DNA of 64,000 nucleotides from Pyrus communis (GCF_963583255.1 NC_084804.1:27035061-27099060), one strand, 5' to 3'; numbered from the stretch's first letter, positions 46,260 to 60,061 are shown. The notes: a model not told the origin generated them from the sequence alone. Made by a program: numbers and translations.

Positions 46260-48602
46260 CACCCAACCATTTTAACGTTAAAGTTGGTTACTGGGTATGA
46301 ACCTGACGTTTCATACTTATACATTTGAGTGTGCATGTAATGTGCCAAGTTGCGTCGCCGCAACTTACCAATATGGGTTATCACAGAAGGTTGTGAATTT
46401 TTGTCGATTATGATTCTCCTTCACACTAGCTCTTTAGAGCCTTTGCATGCGATCTCTTTAACACTCATTTATGGATTATTACTTCAATGAGACAGTCTTC
46501 TTGCCATTAAGGGGAGATAAGAATGTCAACGTTCCTATAGAACGGTGCAAATTTGCATGGATGTTGCCCACTATGTCTCATCTCGATCCCTGTACCGCAT
46601 AAGTGTGATCAGCAAGTGTGATGAATTCTAGCTTTCAAAATGTTGCTCTAGACATATTCCTCTGATCTTGCTAAAGTGACGAGATCATATACCAACTACA
46701 AACAAACTTGCAAGGATAAAAGTACTTAACAGATGTCGAGTCAACATCCCTAAAGGGTGTGCCGTTGATGTTGAACAGTCTGGTACATCGGCTGATAGCC
46801 AATCAATATGTCTTGGCCAGAAGCATGACGGATCACTCGGTTCATACGATTCACTTCCCTAGAAAAAGATGGTCACGGTGCAACAATGAATCCATACTCG
46901 ATCCTTGCCTTAAATCATTTTCATCTCATGAGATTAATCTGGATTACTCCCAAGACTTGAAGTTCTTGGTCCCATATACTAGTTTGGATGAGTTAATGGA
47001 ATTGGAATGAGATTGTTATCAATCATGTTTGCACTTATATGGTAGCTACCGACATAAATGAAAAGCGATGATATCGAACCGTGTTTCATTGATTAGTGAG
47101 AACACTGCCTGAGGTAACCCTGTTGTATTACAAGTGGGAAAGGAAACATAATGAGATGAATGAAACAGTGCGATATGATGTATGCCTTACGGCGCAAGGT
47201 TTCTCTCAAACGCCATGTGATTGATTGCAGCATTACGAATTGGTTAGTATTTCTTTATGGAATATTGATACCGAGATTTAAATGTAAGTTCTCGAAGAAT
47301 TACATGGACTGGTTTAAATAGTTCTAAACCACGAAATGCCCTCTTAACTTGTTAAAGGTGTTCACTTACGGATTAAAGTAATCCGGCAAATGTGTTATAC
47401 CCGTCTAAGTGATTATTTGATCAATTAGGGATATGAAGTAAGCCCTTGTGTGTTAAGCTATGAAGCCATATTCTGAATTGCTAGAGTTACAGTTCATGTC
47501 ATTGACATGAATCTCACTAAGACTCTAGAAGAGCTTAATAAAACTGCCTCGCACCTAATGATGAAATTTGCGATAAAAGATCTTGGGAAAAATCGTTTAT
47601 ACCTTAACCTAAAGTTAAAGCATTGTTCTAACTAAACTTTGGTTTTCCAGTTGAATTACAACCTGAAGGTGTTACATTTGAGTATACCTATGATCTTCCA
47701 TACTCTATATGCAAAGCAGACCCTTGAAGAGGTTATGGAACTCAAAATTCGATATCTAAGTTCAACTTTGTGCTTTGTTGTACTTAGCTTATTGTGTTAG
47801 ATAGGACATCTCCTTCGTTGTTGATCTACTAGTAAAGATGCAGCACCGATCTTACATGCAACCACTGAATTAGTATTCAAGACGTTTTTCCACTACCCTA
47901 AAAGGTACTACGAATTTGGGCTAATCCCAATGCATCCCGAGCAAATCTAACACCCTTGATCCTCAGAATGATACTTGCCTTATTGTTATGCTGATGCTGG
48001 TCACTTATCAAACCCGCACAAGGCAAATCCCAGAATGGTTATGTCTTTACCATTATGGATATCGCAATATCTTGGAGGTCCACGATATGACCTTAGTTGC
48101 AAAATCTTCGAAATGTTCCATGACACACATCACTTCACTACCCCACATGTGAGACATGGTTAGGAGTTCTTGTTGAGTATATTCGAAGTACTTGCTGTTT
48201 TCATCCATTGTTGAGTCCTAAAGACGATCTATGAAGATTATGCCACATGTATCAACTCGACCAAGACATGATACATCAACAAAGTCCACTCTAAGACATA
48301 TTAAGTCTACATCTACATCAGCAAAGCATCAGAAGATTGAAGTCATGCAAGCCAATCCCAGACAACCTTGCCGACCTTTACACGACATCACTGTCGAGGT
48401 CAACCTTCTAGAAGCTTGTTCGAGGAATTGGTATGCCTAGCTATTCATATGAAATGCTTGTAGTTCTCATTTGGAAGTTCTGTCGAACTTAGGGGAGTAT
48501 CTAGAAGTATACTCACTTGATCTTAATGTACTCTTTTTCCCTATGATAAGGAGCAATTTTCCCACTGGGTTTTTGCTACCTAACTAGGTTTTGATGAGGC
48601 AC
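46260..48602 (+). pseudogene. Integrase end, reverse transcriptase and RNase H of the old copia element
   Basis: Directly after the Athila target duplication the copia integrase continues (decoding near LPPNHFNVKV, CQVASPQLTNMGYHRRL). Then decayed RT is readable: KHNEMNETVRYDVCLTAQGF at about 47135-47200, which corresponds to the conserved YKARLVAQGF block, and LMMKFAIKDLGKNRLYLNLK at about 47555-47615. RNase H follows, with YADAGHLSNPHKA at about 47982-48020 and NLADLYTTSLSRSTFxKLVRGIGM near 48370-48440. Stops and frameshifts are frequent. The 3' untranslated end (TTTTCCCACTGGGTTTTTGC near 48560) is typical of this group. Confidence 0.75.
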
Positions 48603-50399
48603 TGATAGGAGCATATTTATGCTACTTAGCTATGTTGTTTCCTTGCATTTAGTGAGCTAATTACTACTTATTATAGTGTTTTAAGCTATTTTCGTGTGTT
48701 TGTAGGTCATAATGGTAAAGTTGGCAAAAAAGTGCATTTTGGAGCAGATTTGGGCATGGAATGGATATCTTGCATATGGAGCAAGGTAGATGGACGAAAT
48801 TGAAGTCAAGAGAGGCTAGGAACATGCTACAAATCTGGAGAAACAAGTTCAAAGACAAAGAAGATAAGGAAAGAGCAAGAAATAAGGAACATTATCCAAT
48901 CTTATCTTATCCAACCTTATCTTATCCTATCCTAATCTTTTGCTACCTTAATTCCAGCTACAAAGGGGACTTAATTTCACATTAGAACACCTAAATATAT
49001 GGTTCTATAACACTCTATCTGTTCCTACAAAGGTGCCGCACCTATTCCCTTCTAGAAACCCCAATCCCTGCCGTGTATTCCTTATTCCTTTCCCCCTTGG
49101 TTTCTGAAAGCATTAACCCTTTCCTCCTAGGATTGTGCAATCCTTTTCCCTTCAAAAATTGTACATTCCCTAGCCCTATAAATATAAGTGCTTGCCGCAC
49201 CATTCAAATCATCCATTCACTCATTCATTCATTTATACATTCAACCATCAAACACCATAGTTCACACCACATCACCCTAGTGCCGCAGCAAGGAAGGAAG
49301 GAGAAGAAGACTTGTGCAATCTACCATCCAAGGGAGTGCCGTGCATGCCATTGGAGTGTGGAGTGTTTCTGGGTTCTTTCTATCCATAGTTTTAGTTCAA
49401 TGTTTATGTTTTGGTTTCAATTATGATGAACATGTGGAAATAATTTCTTTATAGTTGGAGGTGAATTCAAAGCCATGGTTATATGTTTTATATGAATTGA
49501 TTACATCCAGTTATTGTTTCTTGAGTCTTGAATGTGATTTGCTTATCTAAGTAATCAAAACTTGGTTATGTATGTGGTTGAGGGTTGACACTTAATTTGC
49601 ATGCATGAATTTGATGCTAGAGTATAAGGGAGTTTCATGTAATAGTTATTCACTTATATTTAAAAGTAGTGGAGGTTGCTAGTCACAATCGTGTTAAGTG
49701 AATCCTTGGCATGAGTAACATGCGTTTCATAGTGATGAATGCCTTGTCAATGCTTATGATTTTCAAAGAACTTAATGACTTTTGATATGTATCTTTATTA
49801 TGCATTTCATATAGAGAACTTGAGAAAGATAATTTGGTTGTAATGCATATTCATTCAATTCAATGAAATAAGGAAAATCTAATGGTTGGTTGTGCGATGC
49901 AATTAACTTGGGGCGTTCTCATTTATAGTCTAAAGGAATAATAACTGGAAATTGGTTTATATGTATATATCATGTGTGGAGAAGGACCCTCTAATTAGCC
50001 TTTCACCCATTTAAATTCACCAAATTCGTTTTTACAAAGTATTTTATGCAAAGTTTCTGTTTTAAGTTTCAAATTCATCAAAAACAATCCCCCTTTCATT
50101 TAGTCTTGTTATTTGAGTCAAAATCTGTTTTCTTTTAAGTCTTTTGAGTCAAGTTAATTTTTATTTTCGTCAAAATCACTTGTTAGGTCTAGAATTGAGT
50201 CTTTTTTTATTGTTTGTTGCTGTTTTGAGTGTTTTAAGTTAGTTTTGAATCTATAAAGTCTAGTTTAGTGTTTTTGAGTCTTATTTGTGTTGATTAGCAT
50301 CCCTAGTTAATCCCCAGTCTAGAACGATCCCTACTTGCATATATACTACAATTGTCAACAATAGGGTTTAATTTGTGTGTCAAGTTAATTTTCATATCA
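48603..50399 (+). mobile_element. Solo Athila-type LTR, TSD GGCAC
   Basis: It starts TGATAGGAGCATATTTATG and ends TTTTCATATCA, 1797 bp. The flanks are GGCAC at 48598-48602 and 50400-50404. A TATA box (CCTATAAATATAAG) lies near 49182. It sits in the 3' untranslated part of the old copia element. Confidence 0.9.
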
Positions 50400-50404
50400 G
50401 GCAC

Positions 50405-50687
50405 CCATCCTAGCTGGTTATACCTTGGTGAGCTCTTCTACTTGTGTCCAGAAGACGTATAATTTTGAATTAATGCAACTTCTCACTTTTCTCCTTAGTC
50501 TATGGGTTTTTCTCCTACCTTGGGCTTTACCATAGCGTAGTTTTGTGAGTTTTACCTTTTATGCATTCTTCAGTTGTTTTGAGACTCGCATTCTCTCATC
50601 GTGCCGAGGACTTTATCAACTGTACTTACTTCATCTCTAAAGACCTGATACGCCATTTGCTTCAGTATTTACACACTCAAGGGGAAG
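50405..50687 (+). other. 3' untranslated end of the old copia element with polypurine tract
   Basis: This is sequence between RNase H and the 3' LTR, resuming after the solo LTR. It ends with CACTCAAGGGGAAG (50674-50687), the polypurine tract immediately before the LTR. No coding sequence. Confidence 0.7.
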
Positions 50688-50958
50688 TGTTGTAGTCCTA
50701 TTAGATTAGGAATTTGATTGTGTAAATCCTAGTGTATCTAAGGATATCTTGGAATATTCCCTAGGGTTAGATATTATCCTATTGGAGTTGTAATCCTATT
50801 AGGGTTAGGATTTAACCTTCCTTACTACTATAAATAAAGACACAATGGGGTGGAATAGAACACAGCGCACAATTACACATCTCTTTCTTTCTCTCTACTA
50901 TTGCCGCACCCCCTTTCTCTATGTCCTTTATATGATTCAATAAATTAGGCCCACAACA
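50688..50958 (+). repeat. 3' LTR of the old copia element
   Basis: It starts TGTTGTAGTCC and ends CCCACAACA. It is 271 bp, the same length as the 5' LTR, with about 29 differences. A short CA microsatellite follows. Confidence 0.88.
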
Positions 50959-51006
50959 CTTACACACACACACACCATTTTTAAGGTGGTTTCATTTATT
51001 TACTTA

Positions 51007-52107
51007 GGGTTTTTATGACAAGTAGTCCCTAAAATTGACTTGTACCATCAAAATGATCCCTAAAAATGAAAATTAATCAATGCAGTCCCTAAGTATGGGT
51101 GTCGTAAATCAATGTGATAATTCTGTTGCAATTCTATCAAAATTTCTGTTAGTATGTTCGATGTACACATAGGTCGACCCACTAGTCTTTAAACAATTCA
51201 ACATGAATAAATTAAAAAAATTAAAATCTGTTCAACAAAAAATATTAAAAGTTGCATTTCATGATGGAGGAAGACAATTCGTGCCAAGGACAGGCTAGGG
51301 GGAGATCATCTGCAATCTTCATCTTCTTCTTCAAACACCGCAACCACGATTACCCTTTTCTGCACATACCACCATCAGGACCTGGGTTTCTTAATTTGCC
51401 AATTATTTTGCCATCTCTCCCACCCCAAGCCACATTTTCCCCCACCCATACCCCACCCCTGACATCATTGTTGTCAATCCTTCCTCCTCACCGTCAAATC
51501 ATGGACCCCTCCCCTCCTCACCCTAACCGCACCAACCCACCTTAACCAGCTTCCCTTCAACCTAACCGCCAACTTATCCCAACCTCTGACCGACACCGAG
51601 CCAGGCACACCACCAGTCCCCCATCGCAACCCTCGATTCCAATTTTGAGACAGCGAGATAACCAAAGAACGAAGAAGTTTTGAGACAAGCAAGCTTGGGT
51701 GATGTCCTTGGCTCGGTCATTGCAGATGATCTCCTTCTACCTTTAGCATGCCCTTGGCTTTCTCTCCTTGGCATGAATTGAGTCTTCCTCATCGTGAATG
51801 TAGATGCAGCCTTTTTTTTCTTGTTGAACAACTTTTAATTTTTTTTTTCATTTAATCACTTTGAGTTTAGTTTTAAATGATTTTAAATTAAATTTTTACA
51901 CAGTTGTTAATAATTTATCCATATGGCAATACTTGTGGATTCAAATATGTGCCACATCAGCACACTAACTGAAATTTTGACAAAATTCAAACGAAATGAC
52001 CATATTGATTTGCAACACCAATAGTCAGAGGCTATAATACTTTATTTTTATTTTCAGGAACCATCTTGATGGTAGGGGTCAATTCAGAGACTAGTTGTGA
52101 TAAAAAC
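51007..52107. mobile_element. DNA transposon with long terminal inverted repeats, element 1
   Basis: The left end (GGGTTTTTATGACAAGTAGTCCC) and the right end (reverse complement GTTTTTATCACAACTAGTCTC) are inverted copies for about 100 bp or more, including CCATCAAAATGATCCCT and its mate. The interior has no transposase; a 97-codon Pro-rich frame at 51252-51545 is not convincing. Long inverted repeats and no coding capacity suggest a non-autonomous Mutator-like element. Its right part (from about 51733) is also present at 60632-61000 in the segmental duplication. Confidence 0.5.
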
Positions 52108-52133
52108 TTTTAAAAAGTTGATGTTATTAGAAA

Positions 52134-53382
52134 GGTTTTTATCATTAATGGTCTTTGAAATTGATCCACCCTATCAAAATAGTCCCTGAAATTAAAATTT
52201 GATCAACGTCATCCCCGAATATGAGTGCCACAAATTAGTGGTCCTTCTAGTAGAATTTCGTCAAATAATTTGTTTGTGTGTTGATGTGGCACATGTTTGG
52301 ACCACTTTACCTGATTAAATTCCGACCCTTGGATTATATAAAGTTATTATTTTTCAAAAAGATTCAAAAATCTGAAAACTATAAATTGAGTAAATAGAAA
52401 GAAATAAATAAATCTTTTGTCGTTTTGGCCCTTGGGATCTCTCGACTCTTTGGTTCTTTCCACTACTTTTGATCGCTTGGATCGTAATCGAACCGATTTT
52501 CCCTCGTACTTGGTCTCATCTTCTCCCGGTTTTGACCATTGTCAATGCAATTGAACAAGGGGGTCATGCCAGCTTGTGGTTAAAATTTTACTCTCATTTT
52601 GTTATGAATCCTGTTGACTTATGAATCTTATTGATTTTGGGCTTTCTGACTTATCAGACTACATTATGCATAGATAATGAAGATTACAGAAATTATGGTA
52701 TTTATATAGCTATGGAATTATTGGGGATGTCTAAACAACAACAACAACAACCAAAAAAAAAAAAAAAATCTTGAAAAATCAAAACTGGAAATTGCTAGTG
52801 AGGCGTCGTGGAAGAAGGTGGGGCGCTGGGTTAGGGAAGATGGTTGGGCGCAGAGGGGAGATTTGATCAGGGAGTCGTGAAAGAGGGAGAGAGAAGTCGT
52901 CCGTTGTGGTGGACTTTGGCAGCTTTGAGTGGGTTGGGGTGGCTGGGGAGGGATGGGAACGGTGGCCTAAAGGGTGGCTGTGGCTTGCCGTTTAGTATTA
53001 TAGTCTAGTGGTATTTTTCTTTACTTGTAAGTGAGAAGTCATAGGTTCGATTCTCGGCAAAGGTGAATTTTGAACCAAATTATTACTAGCCTATTATGAA
53101 GTTAAATCAATCCCCTATTTTTTATTGTGGATAATATCGTCTGTTAAAAAAAAAAAAAAAAAACTCATTTCTATCTCACAAATAAAACATAATCCACATA
53201 GCGCTTTTTAATTGGATTTATAAGTTCATACAGTGCGCTAGTAGATTATTTGACAGAACTCTAATGAAAAAACCACATTGAGTTGCAGCACTTATATTCA
53301 GGGACAGCATTGATCAACTTTCAATTTTAGAGACAATCTTAATATAATGGGTCGATTTTAAGAACTATTTGTAATAAAAACC
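52134..53382. mobile_element. DNA transposon with long terminal inverted repeats, element 2
   Basis: The ends GGTTTTTATCATTAATGGTC (52134) and the reverse complement of ACTATTTGTAATAAAAACC (53382) are inverted, and homology extends about 100 bp inward. It is related to element 1. Copy B of the duplication has no insertion at this point (GCTAATTTAGAACGAC near 61002), so this is a later insertion. The flanks TTATTAGAAA and AAATTTAGAA suggest a decayed target duplication of about 9 bp, as in Mutator-like elements. No transposase is inside; it contains a SINE. Confidence 0.55.
52993..53163 (+). mobile_element. tRNA-derived SINE, copy 2
   Basis: It carries TAGTGGTATTT (A-box region), ATAGGTTCGATTCTCGGC with a near-perfect tRNA B-box, and a tail of about 17 A. 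It aligns along its whole length with 4575-4742. It is inserted inside element 2. Confidence 0.7.
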
Positions 53383-53582
53383 AAATTTAGAACCATATTA
53401 ATACATTGAGGGTTTTTTAGATGCTCAACAAAAGAAAGGATCAAAAAATTAAACAAAAAGAGGCAGACAGTATTTCCTTCTTATTAAGTTACAAATTGAA
53501 AAAAAAGAACTTGTAAAGAGAGTTGTGGCTAATTAAAGGGAGGCTTCATTTCTGATTTTATAGCAGCAACCAACTGATCCTA

Positions 53583-53756
<174 letters not shown>

Positions 53757-53802
53757 CTATTCTTATTTACTTAGATAAAATCCCTTGAAGCCTGATAATT
53801 TA

Positions 53803-53958
<156 letters not shown>

Positions 53959-53987
53959 TTATAATTTACTTATATGTGATAGTATTA

Positions 53988-54436
<449 letters not shown>

Positions 54437-54507
54437 TGGTATCAGAGCAGTGATCTCCATCGATCTGCTTCTGAGTACCGTCTTCCTGTTTCTCTTTCTT
54501 CTCTATC

Positions 54508-56110
54508 ATGGCTGAAGGGAGCTCCGTGTAAGGCGAAGAAGTAAATTCGCATGCTGCGTCTTCTTCATCTCATCTAGACGTTGATATTAATCCAAATCAA
54601 CGTCTCAGTTCGGTCCTACTAAATGAGTTCAACTATCTCCCGTGGGAGAGGGCTGTCACACTTGCGTTAGGAGGACGATCAAAGCTTGGTTATGTTAATG
54701 GCGCGATTCCAGCGCCTAATGTGTCCTCATCAGGTTACAACGATTGGCTGTGCAAGGACCAGCTGGACATGTCATGGCTGCTCAATTCTATGGATCGAAA
54801 AATTGCAGAAATCTTCAGCTATGCAGAATCTTCGTACGTTATCTGGAAAAACCTCAAAGAGATGTATGGGAATCAGAACAACGCAGCTCGAGTGTTCCAA
54901 CTAAAGAAGGATATTGCTAGTCTACAATAGGAAGGGAACTCATTTGTGCATCATCTTGGCAAGTTGACCACCATGTGGAACGAGTTGAATGTTTATCGGC
55001 CACACACCATTGATGCTGTCGTGTTGATCAAGAGAGCTGAGGAAGATAAAATCTTTCAGCTTCTAGCAAGTTTGAGCTCTGAATACGAAGATCTCAGGAG
55101 TCATGTTCTCATGAATCCTGAACTTCCCTCCTTCTCAAGTGTGTGCGCCACTATTCAAAGGGAAGAAACTCGCAGAAAAATCATGACTGTGGAATTAAAG
55201 TCAAATATACCAGAATCTAGGGTATATTTCTCAAACCATAGGGCTAGTGAATAGAGAAGATATAAAGGAAAGAAACCTACTGTGAAGTGTAGCTATTGTG
55301 ATACTGGTGGACATACACGAGACCATTGCTGGATCCTTCATCCTGAACTAAGGCCCAAGCACTCGAGAGACAGTAACAAGAGCTTTACTAGAGGAGCACA
55401 CAACCCATCACCCAAGGCAAACAATACCATGACTTCTCATTCCGAGGAAGCACAGATGTTCACATCTAATCCGGCCATGCTGATAAATGAATTTGCTGCC
55501 TTTCTTCACAAGAAACAAGGTGGTGGGGAGAATGAAGGATCAACCAGTCAGGTTGACAACAAACCAGCTGCTCTACTTGGACAGCTTGCTAGTTTTTTGG
55601 CTGGGAAAGAAGGCATGACACAACAAGATATTCCAGGTATCTTGCGATCCTTCTCAACTGCTCTTAAAATAGGTAATATACATGATTATTGGATTATAGA
55701 TTCAGGAGCCACTGATCATATGACCAACAAGTCCACAAATCTGTATGATTTTAAAAAACTTTCATGTCCATCCCAAGTGTCAGTTGCTAATGGCAAGGGT
55801 GCCATGGTTGTAGGGAAAGGAAAAATACATTTGATCTCTAGTAATGTCGAGTCAGAGGCCCTCTATGTCCCTTCATTCCCCTTTCAGCTTTTATCTGTTG
55901 GAAAAATCACAAACTCACTAAATTGTACTGCCATTTTTTCTCCCAAAATTGTGATTTTTCAGGACATCACCACCAAGAAGACGATTGGTGAAGGTTTTTT
56001 TCTAAACGGCCTTTACTACCTTTCCAAGCATGTTCAAACTCCCAAGGCTTTTCAAGTCACCTCAAGCCTGATTCAAGAACAACAACTTTGGCATCGACGC
56101 CTTGAAATTT
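54508..56110 (+). pseudogene. Copia gag, protease and start of integrase, broken
   Basis: From ATG 54508 the frame carries UBN2-type gag (NEFNYLPWERAVTLALGGRS, YVIWKNLKEMYGN). Stops are TAA at 54529, TAG at 54928 and TAG at 55252. The frame then continues with a CCHC knuckle (CSYCDTGGHTRDHC, 55288-55330), the protease site IIDSGATDHMT (55693-55725), and the GAG-pre-integrase block ending QLWHRRLE near 56106. There coding sequence is lost: the HHCC finger, the first catalytic Asp and surrounding integrase residues are absent. The next codons (from 56111) belong to the later integrase core in another frame. Confidence 0.88.
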
Positions 56111-58588
56111 AAAAGTGAAGTGCTGGAAGTTTTTTAAGACTTTCATAGACTTGTAAACACTCAATTTGATTCAAATATCCATGTCTTACGATCAGATAAT
56201 GGCTCCGAATATATGTCCCATAATATGTCTCATTATCTAAGCACACATGGCATATTACATCAAACCAGTTGTGTTGGAACGCCCCAACAAAATGGGGTAG
56301 CAGAAAGGAAGAATAGAGACCTGCTTGAAAAAACTAGGGCACTGATGTTTCACTCGAACATGCCGAAAAATTTTTGGTCTCAAGGTGTCCTTACTGCTGC
56401 ATATCTTATCAATAGATTGCCCAGTAAGGTCTTGAATTTTAAATCACCTTATGAGATTCTGAAAGGCAGACAGATAGATTTGTCACACTTACGGGTATTC
56501 GGATGTACATGCTTTGTTCACATTCAAGCACAGAAACGTGACAAGCTAGAACCACGGGCTGCAAAATGTGTTTTCTTAGGCTACTCTTCTACTCAAAAGG
56601 GTTACAAATGTTACAATCTCACAACTAGGAAGATGGTTGTCTCAAGAGATGTAAGATTTGAGGAACCAATGCCTTACTTCACTCAATCTCTGGACTACTC
56701 TCAAGAGGGGGAGAAAATGCTTGACTTGTTTCCAATGCCATATCCATGTGAAGAAGATGCAACGAATGTCTTAAGGGACCAAACACTGGATGAGGTCCAT
56801 TCTCAGCCAGTGGCCCCTGATGAACTTATCTCATCTGAACCCTCAAGAAGTCCTTTCAACCAAGAGACTGCTCAACTACCAGTGGCTCAACCTTCCACAG
56901 TTCGTCGAAATCCTTCCCGTGAGAGGAGACTCCCACCCAAGTTAAATGATTATGTAACTTATAATGTCAGGCACCCCTTGACTTCTGTTATTAATTACAG
57001 CAAAGTGTCACCTTCATTTGCTGCTTTCCTTAATACAGTTACCAAGACCTATGAACCTCAAAGCTTTCAAGAAGCTAGATTACATAGCGAATGGAGGGAT
57101 GCTATGGCAGAAGAGCTTCAAGCTCTTCACAAGAACAACACCTGGACCATCATGAAGCTTCCTAAGGGAAAGAAGGCTGTAGGAAGTTGTTGGGTGTACA
57201 AGATCAAGTTCCATTCAGATGGCATGATTGAAAGACACAAGGCTCGATTGGTTGCTCGTGGATTTACTCAGACTTATGGAGTGGATTACAAAGAGACCTT
57301 TGCACCTGTGGCAAAGATGAATACAGTGAGGGTGCTCTTATCTGTTGCCATTAACAATGCATGGCCTCTCTTCCAAATGGACGTTAAAAATGCTTTTTTA
57401 CATGGGGAACTAGAAGAAGGAGTTTTCATGAAAATCCCTTCGGGTCATCCTCAATCAAACAATCCAGACTTGGTGTGCAGACTTCATAAATCCATTTATG
57501 GACTCAAGCAAAGTTCCCGAGCATGGTATGCCAAGCTCAGTCACGTCCTAGAGGGAGTTGGTTTCTCTCGGAGCAATGCAGATTCCTCTCTATTTGTGCG
57601 ATCGGGCACATCTGGTAAACTTGTTGTACTTATTTATGTCGATGACCTAATTGTTACAGGTGATAATGTTTCTGAGATTAGTGCTCTTAAGCAATATCTC
57701 AGTCACAAATTTGCTATCAAAGATCTTGGAACTCTTAAGTATTTCTTAGGCATCGAGGTGGCACATTCCCACAAGGGCTGTTTTCTAAATCAGCGCAAGT
57801 ACATCATTGATCTTCTTCATGAGGCAAACATGACAGATTGTAAACCTGCTCGGACACCCTTGAATAGCAACTTGAAGCTGCAGTTTCATGGTGATCTCAT
57901 TCCTAATATAGAGTATTATCAGCGACTGGTTGGCAAGCTCATTTACCTAACTATCACTCGTCCTGATATAGCATATGCTGTGAGCCTTGTTTGTCAGTTC
58001 ATGCATGCTCCAAACACAGATCACATGAAGATTGTTCACCGTGTGCTTCGCTATCTAAAGGGTTCTATTGGTAGAGGGATCCTTATGCGCAATAATGGTC
58101 ATACTCAGATCTCAGGATATACAGATGCAGGTTGGGCAGGGAACTCTCTCGATCGCAGGTCTATCACGGGTTTTTGCACATTCGTAGGGGGTAACCTTGT
58201 CACCTGGAAGAGCAAAAAACAAAGTGTGGTTGCACGCTCAAGTGCAGAAGCGGAATATCGTGCTATGGCATCAACGACATGTGAACTTACTTGGCTCAAA
58301 ACTCTACTCTTGGACCTAGGGTTTCCTCATCCGCAACCTATGTCTCTTCATTGTGACAATCAAGCAGCAATGCACATCGCATCAAATCCTATCTTCCATG
58401 AGCGAACTAAACACATTGAAGTTGACTGTCACTATGTTCGGAATCAAGTGCAGTCCAAGGTAATTGCTACACACTTCGTTCGCAGTCATGATCAGCTTGC
58501 AGATATCTTCACCAAAGGACTGTCATTTACCACTTTTCATCACCTCCTATCCAAGCTCGGATCAATTGATCCCCTTGATCCAGCTTGA
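56111..58588 (+). pseudogene. Copia integrase C-part, reverse transcriptase and RNase H
   Basis: The frame is open from 56138 after a TAA at 56135; its first Met is at 56213 and it gives 791 codons to the stop at 58586. It holds the second Asp and the Glu of integrase (LRSDNGSEY, then AERKNRDLLEK), then RT with WVYKIKFHSDGMIERHKARL, FQMDVKNAFLHGEL and YVDDLIVTGD (57628-57660), and RNase H with GYTDAGWAGN, SSAEAEYRAM and DQLADIFTKGL. RT and RNase H look intact. Without the first part of integrase the copy could not insert by itself. Confidence 0.9.
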
Positions 58589-58595
58589 GGGGGAG

Positions 58596-58931
58596 TATTG
58601 GAAGAAGTTTTAGGGTTAGTCTAAGTTAAATCCCAAACCCTAGTCGGCAGGCATAGGTGTATGTATGGTGCATTGCAGTCTAACAACTAAGTATGGCTGT
58701 CATGGTTGTGTATGGCTATCATAGTTGTCATTCTCACTAATTCAAGGGATTTTCTACCTTGCTTTAGTTGTTAGCAGATTGCCCTTACCTTTAGTTGTTG
58801 GTAAAGCATAAATCAAGGAAGTGTTGTCCCTTGATTTCTGCTTCTGTTTTCTCCTTTTCTTCCGCTCATATATATGAGTTTTCATTGTATCTTGTTTAAT
58901 GTAATGAAATATAGACATTCAAACTTCAATA
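58596..58931 (+). repeat. 3' LTR of the Ty1/copia element
   Basis: It differs from the 5' LTR at four positions (LTR bases about 15, 52, 122 and 304), all substitutions. Confidence 0.93.
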
Positions 58932-59122
58932 CTTCTGAGCTGATGGTGCAATTTCAAAGATCCTGCAAATTGAAGTCCCAGTTGGTTCAAAACCTTTCTT
59001 CTGACATCATATATAAACTATGAAGTGCACATGAAAAAAAAAAAAGAACGAATCGGTAAAATTGGGTGCTATGTTATAGTTTTCTATCGGCTAAATTCGC
59101 AAGTTTATGTTAAACGGAATTA

Positions 59123-59781
<659 letters not shown>

Positions 59782-60030
59782 TTGTACGAGGTCCTTTGCT
59801 TGGCATGGCAGACACATTGGCCTTTGTCTTGGCATATAAAAGTGGGAAATGGTTTGAAGAGTTATCTTTGCACTAAAAGACAGGAATGTAGTATTGTCAA
59901 AACCCTTCAGAGTTGGAGAGATCCAAAACCTAAGCTTTGTATTTCAATGTTGGTAGGCAACGACCAATGCTCCAATGAAAATGTGCAAATTGTCAAAACC
60001 CATCATGACTACTATGTAAGAAATTTCTAA
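59782..60030 (+). other. 82-codon frame, duplicated, probably non-coding
   Basis: The frame MYEVLCLAWQTHWPLSWHIK and following is open in both duplication copies (here and 62843-63091). No domain is recognised. Comparing copies, nearly all differences change the residue (Cys/Tyr, Asp/Glu, Pro/Thr, Asp/Glu, His/Pro) and only about one is silent, which argues against selection on a protein. It lies upstream of the hemoglobin gene on the opposite strand. Confidence 0.25.
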
Positions 60031-60061
60031 CAACCTCAAGCTTGCAGTTGTAGAACCGTAA

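Larger units (their letters stand above)
15382..50958 (+). mobile_element. Old Ty1/copia element, split into four pieces by nested insertions
   Basis: The two 271-bp LTRs (15382-15652, 50688-50958) differ at about 29 positions by eye. The flanks are CTTAT (15377-15381) and CTTAC (50959-50963), a target duplication with one change. Internal pieces are 15653-18333, 20165-21051, 46260-48602 and 50405-50687, about 6.2 kb together. They read in order as gag, integrase, end of integrase/RT/RNase H, and 3' untranslated DNA. The insertions between them each have perfect 5-bp target duplications, and protein homology continues across each gap. Confidence 0.85.

Noticed and set aside
59782..60030. A duplicated 82-codon ORF considered as a new small gene
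   Set aside because: Differences between the two copies are almost all amino-acid changing, and there is no recognisable domain, so it is listed only as a probable chance frame.
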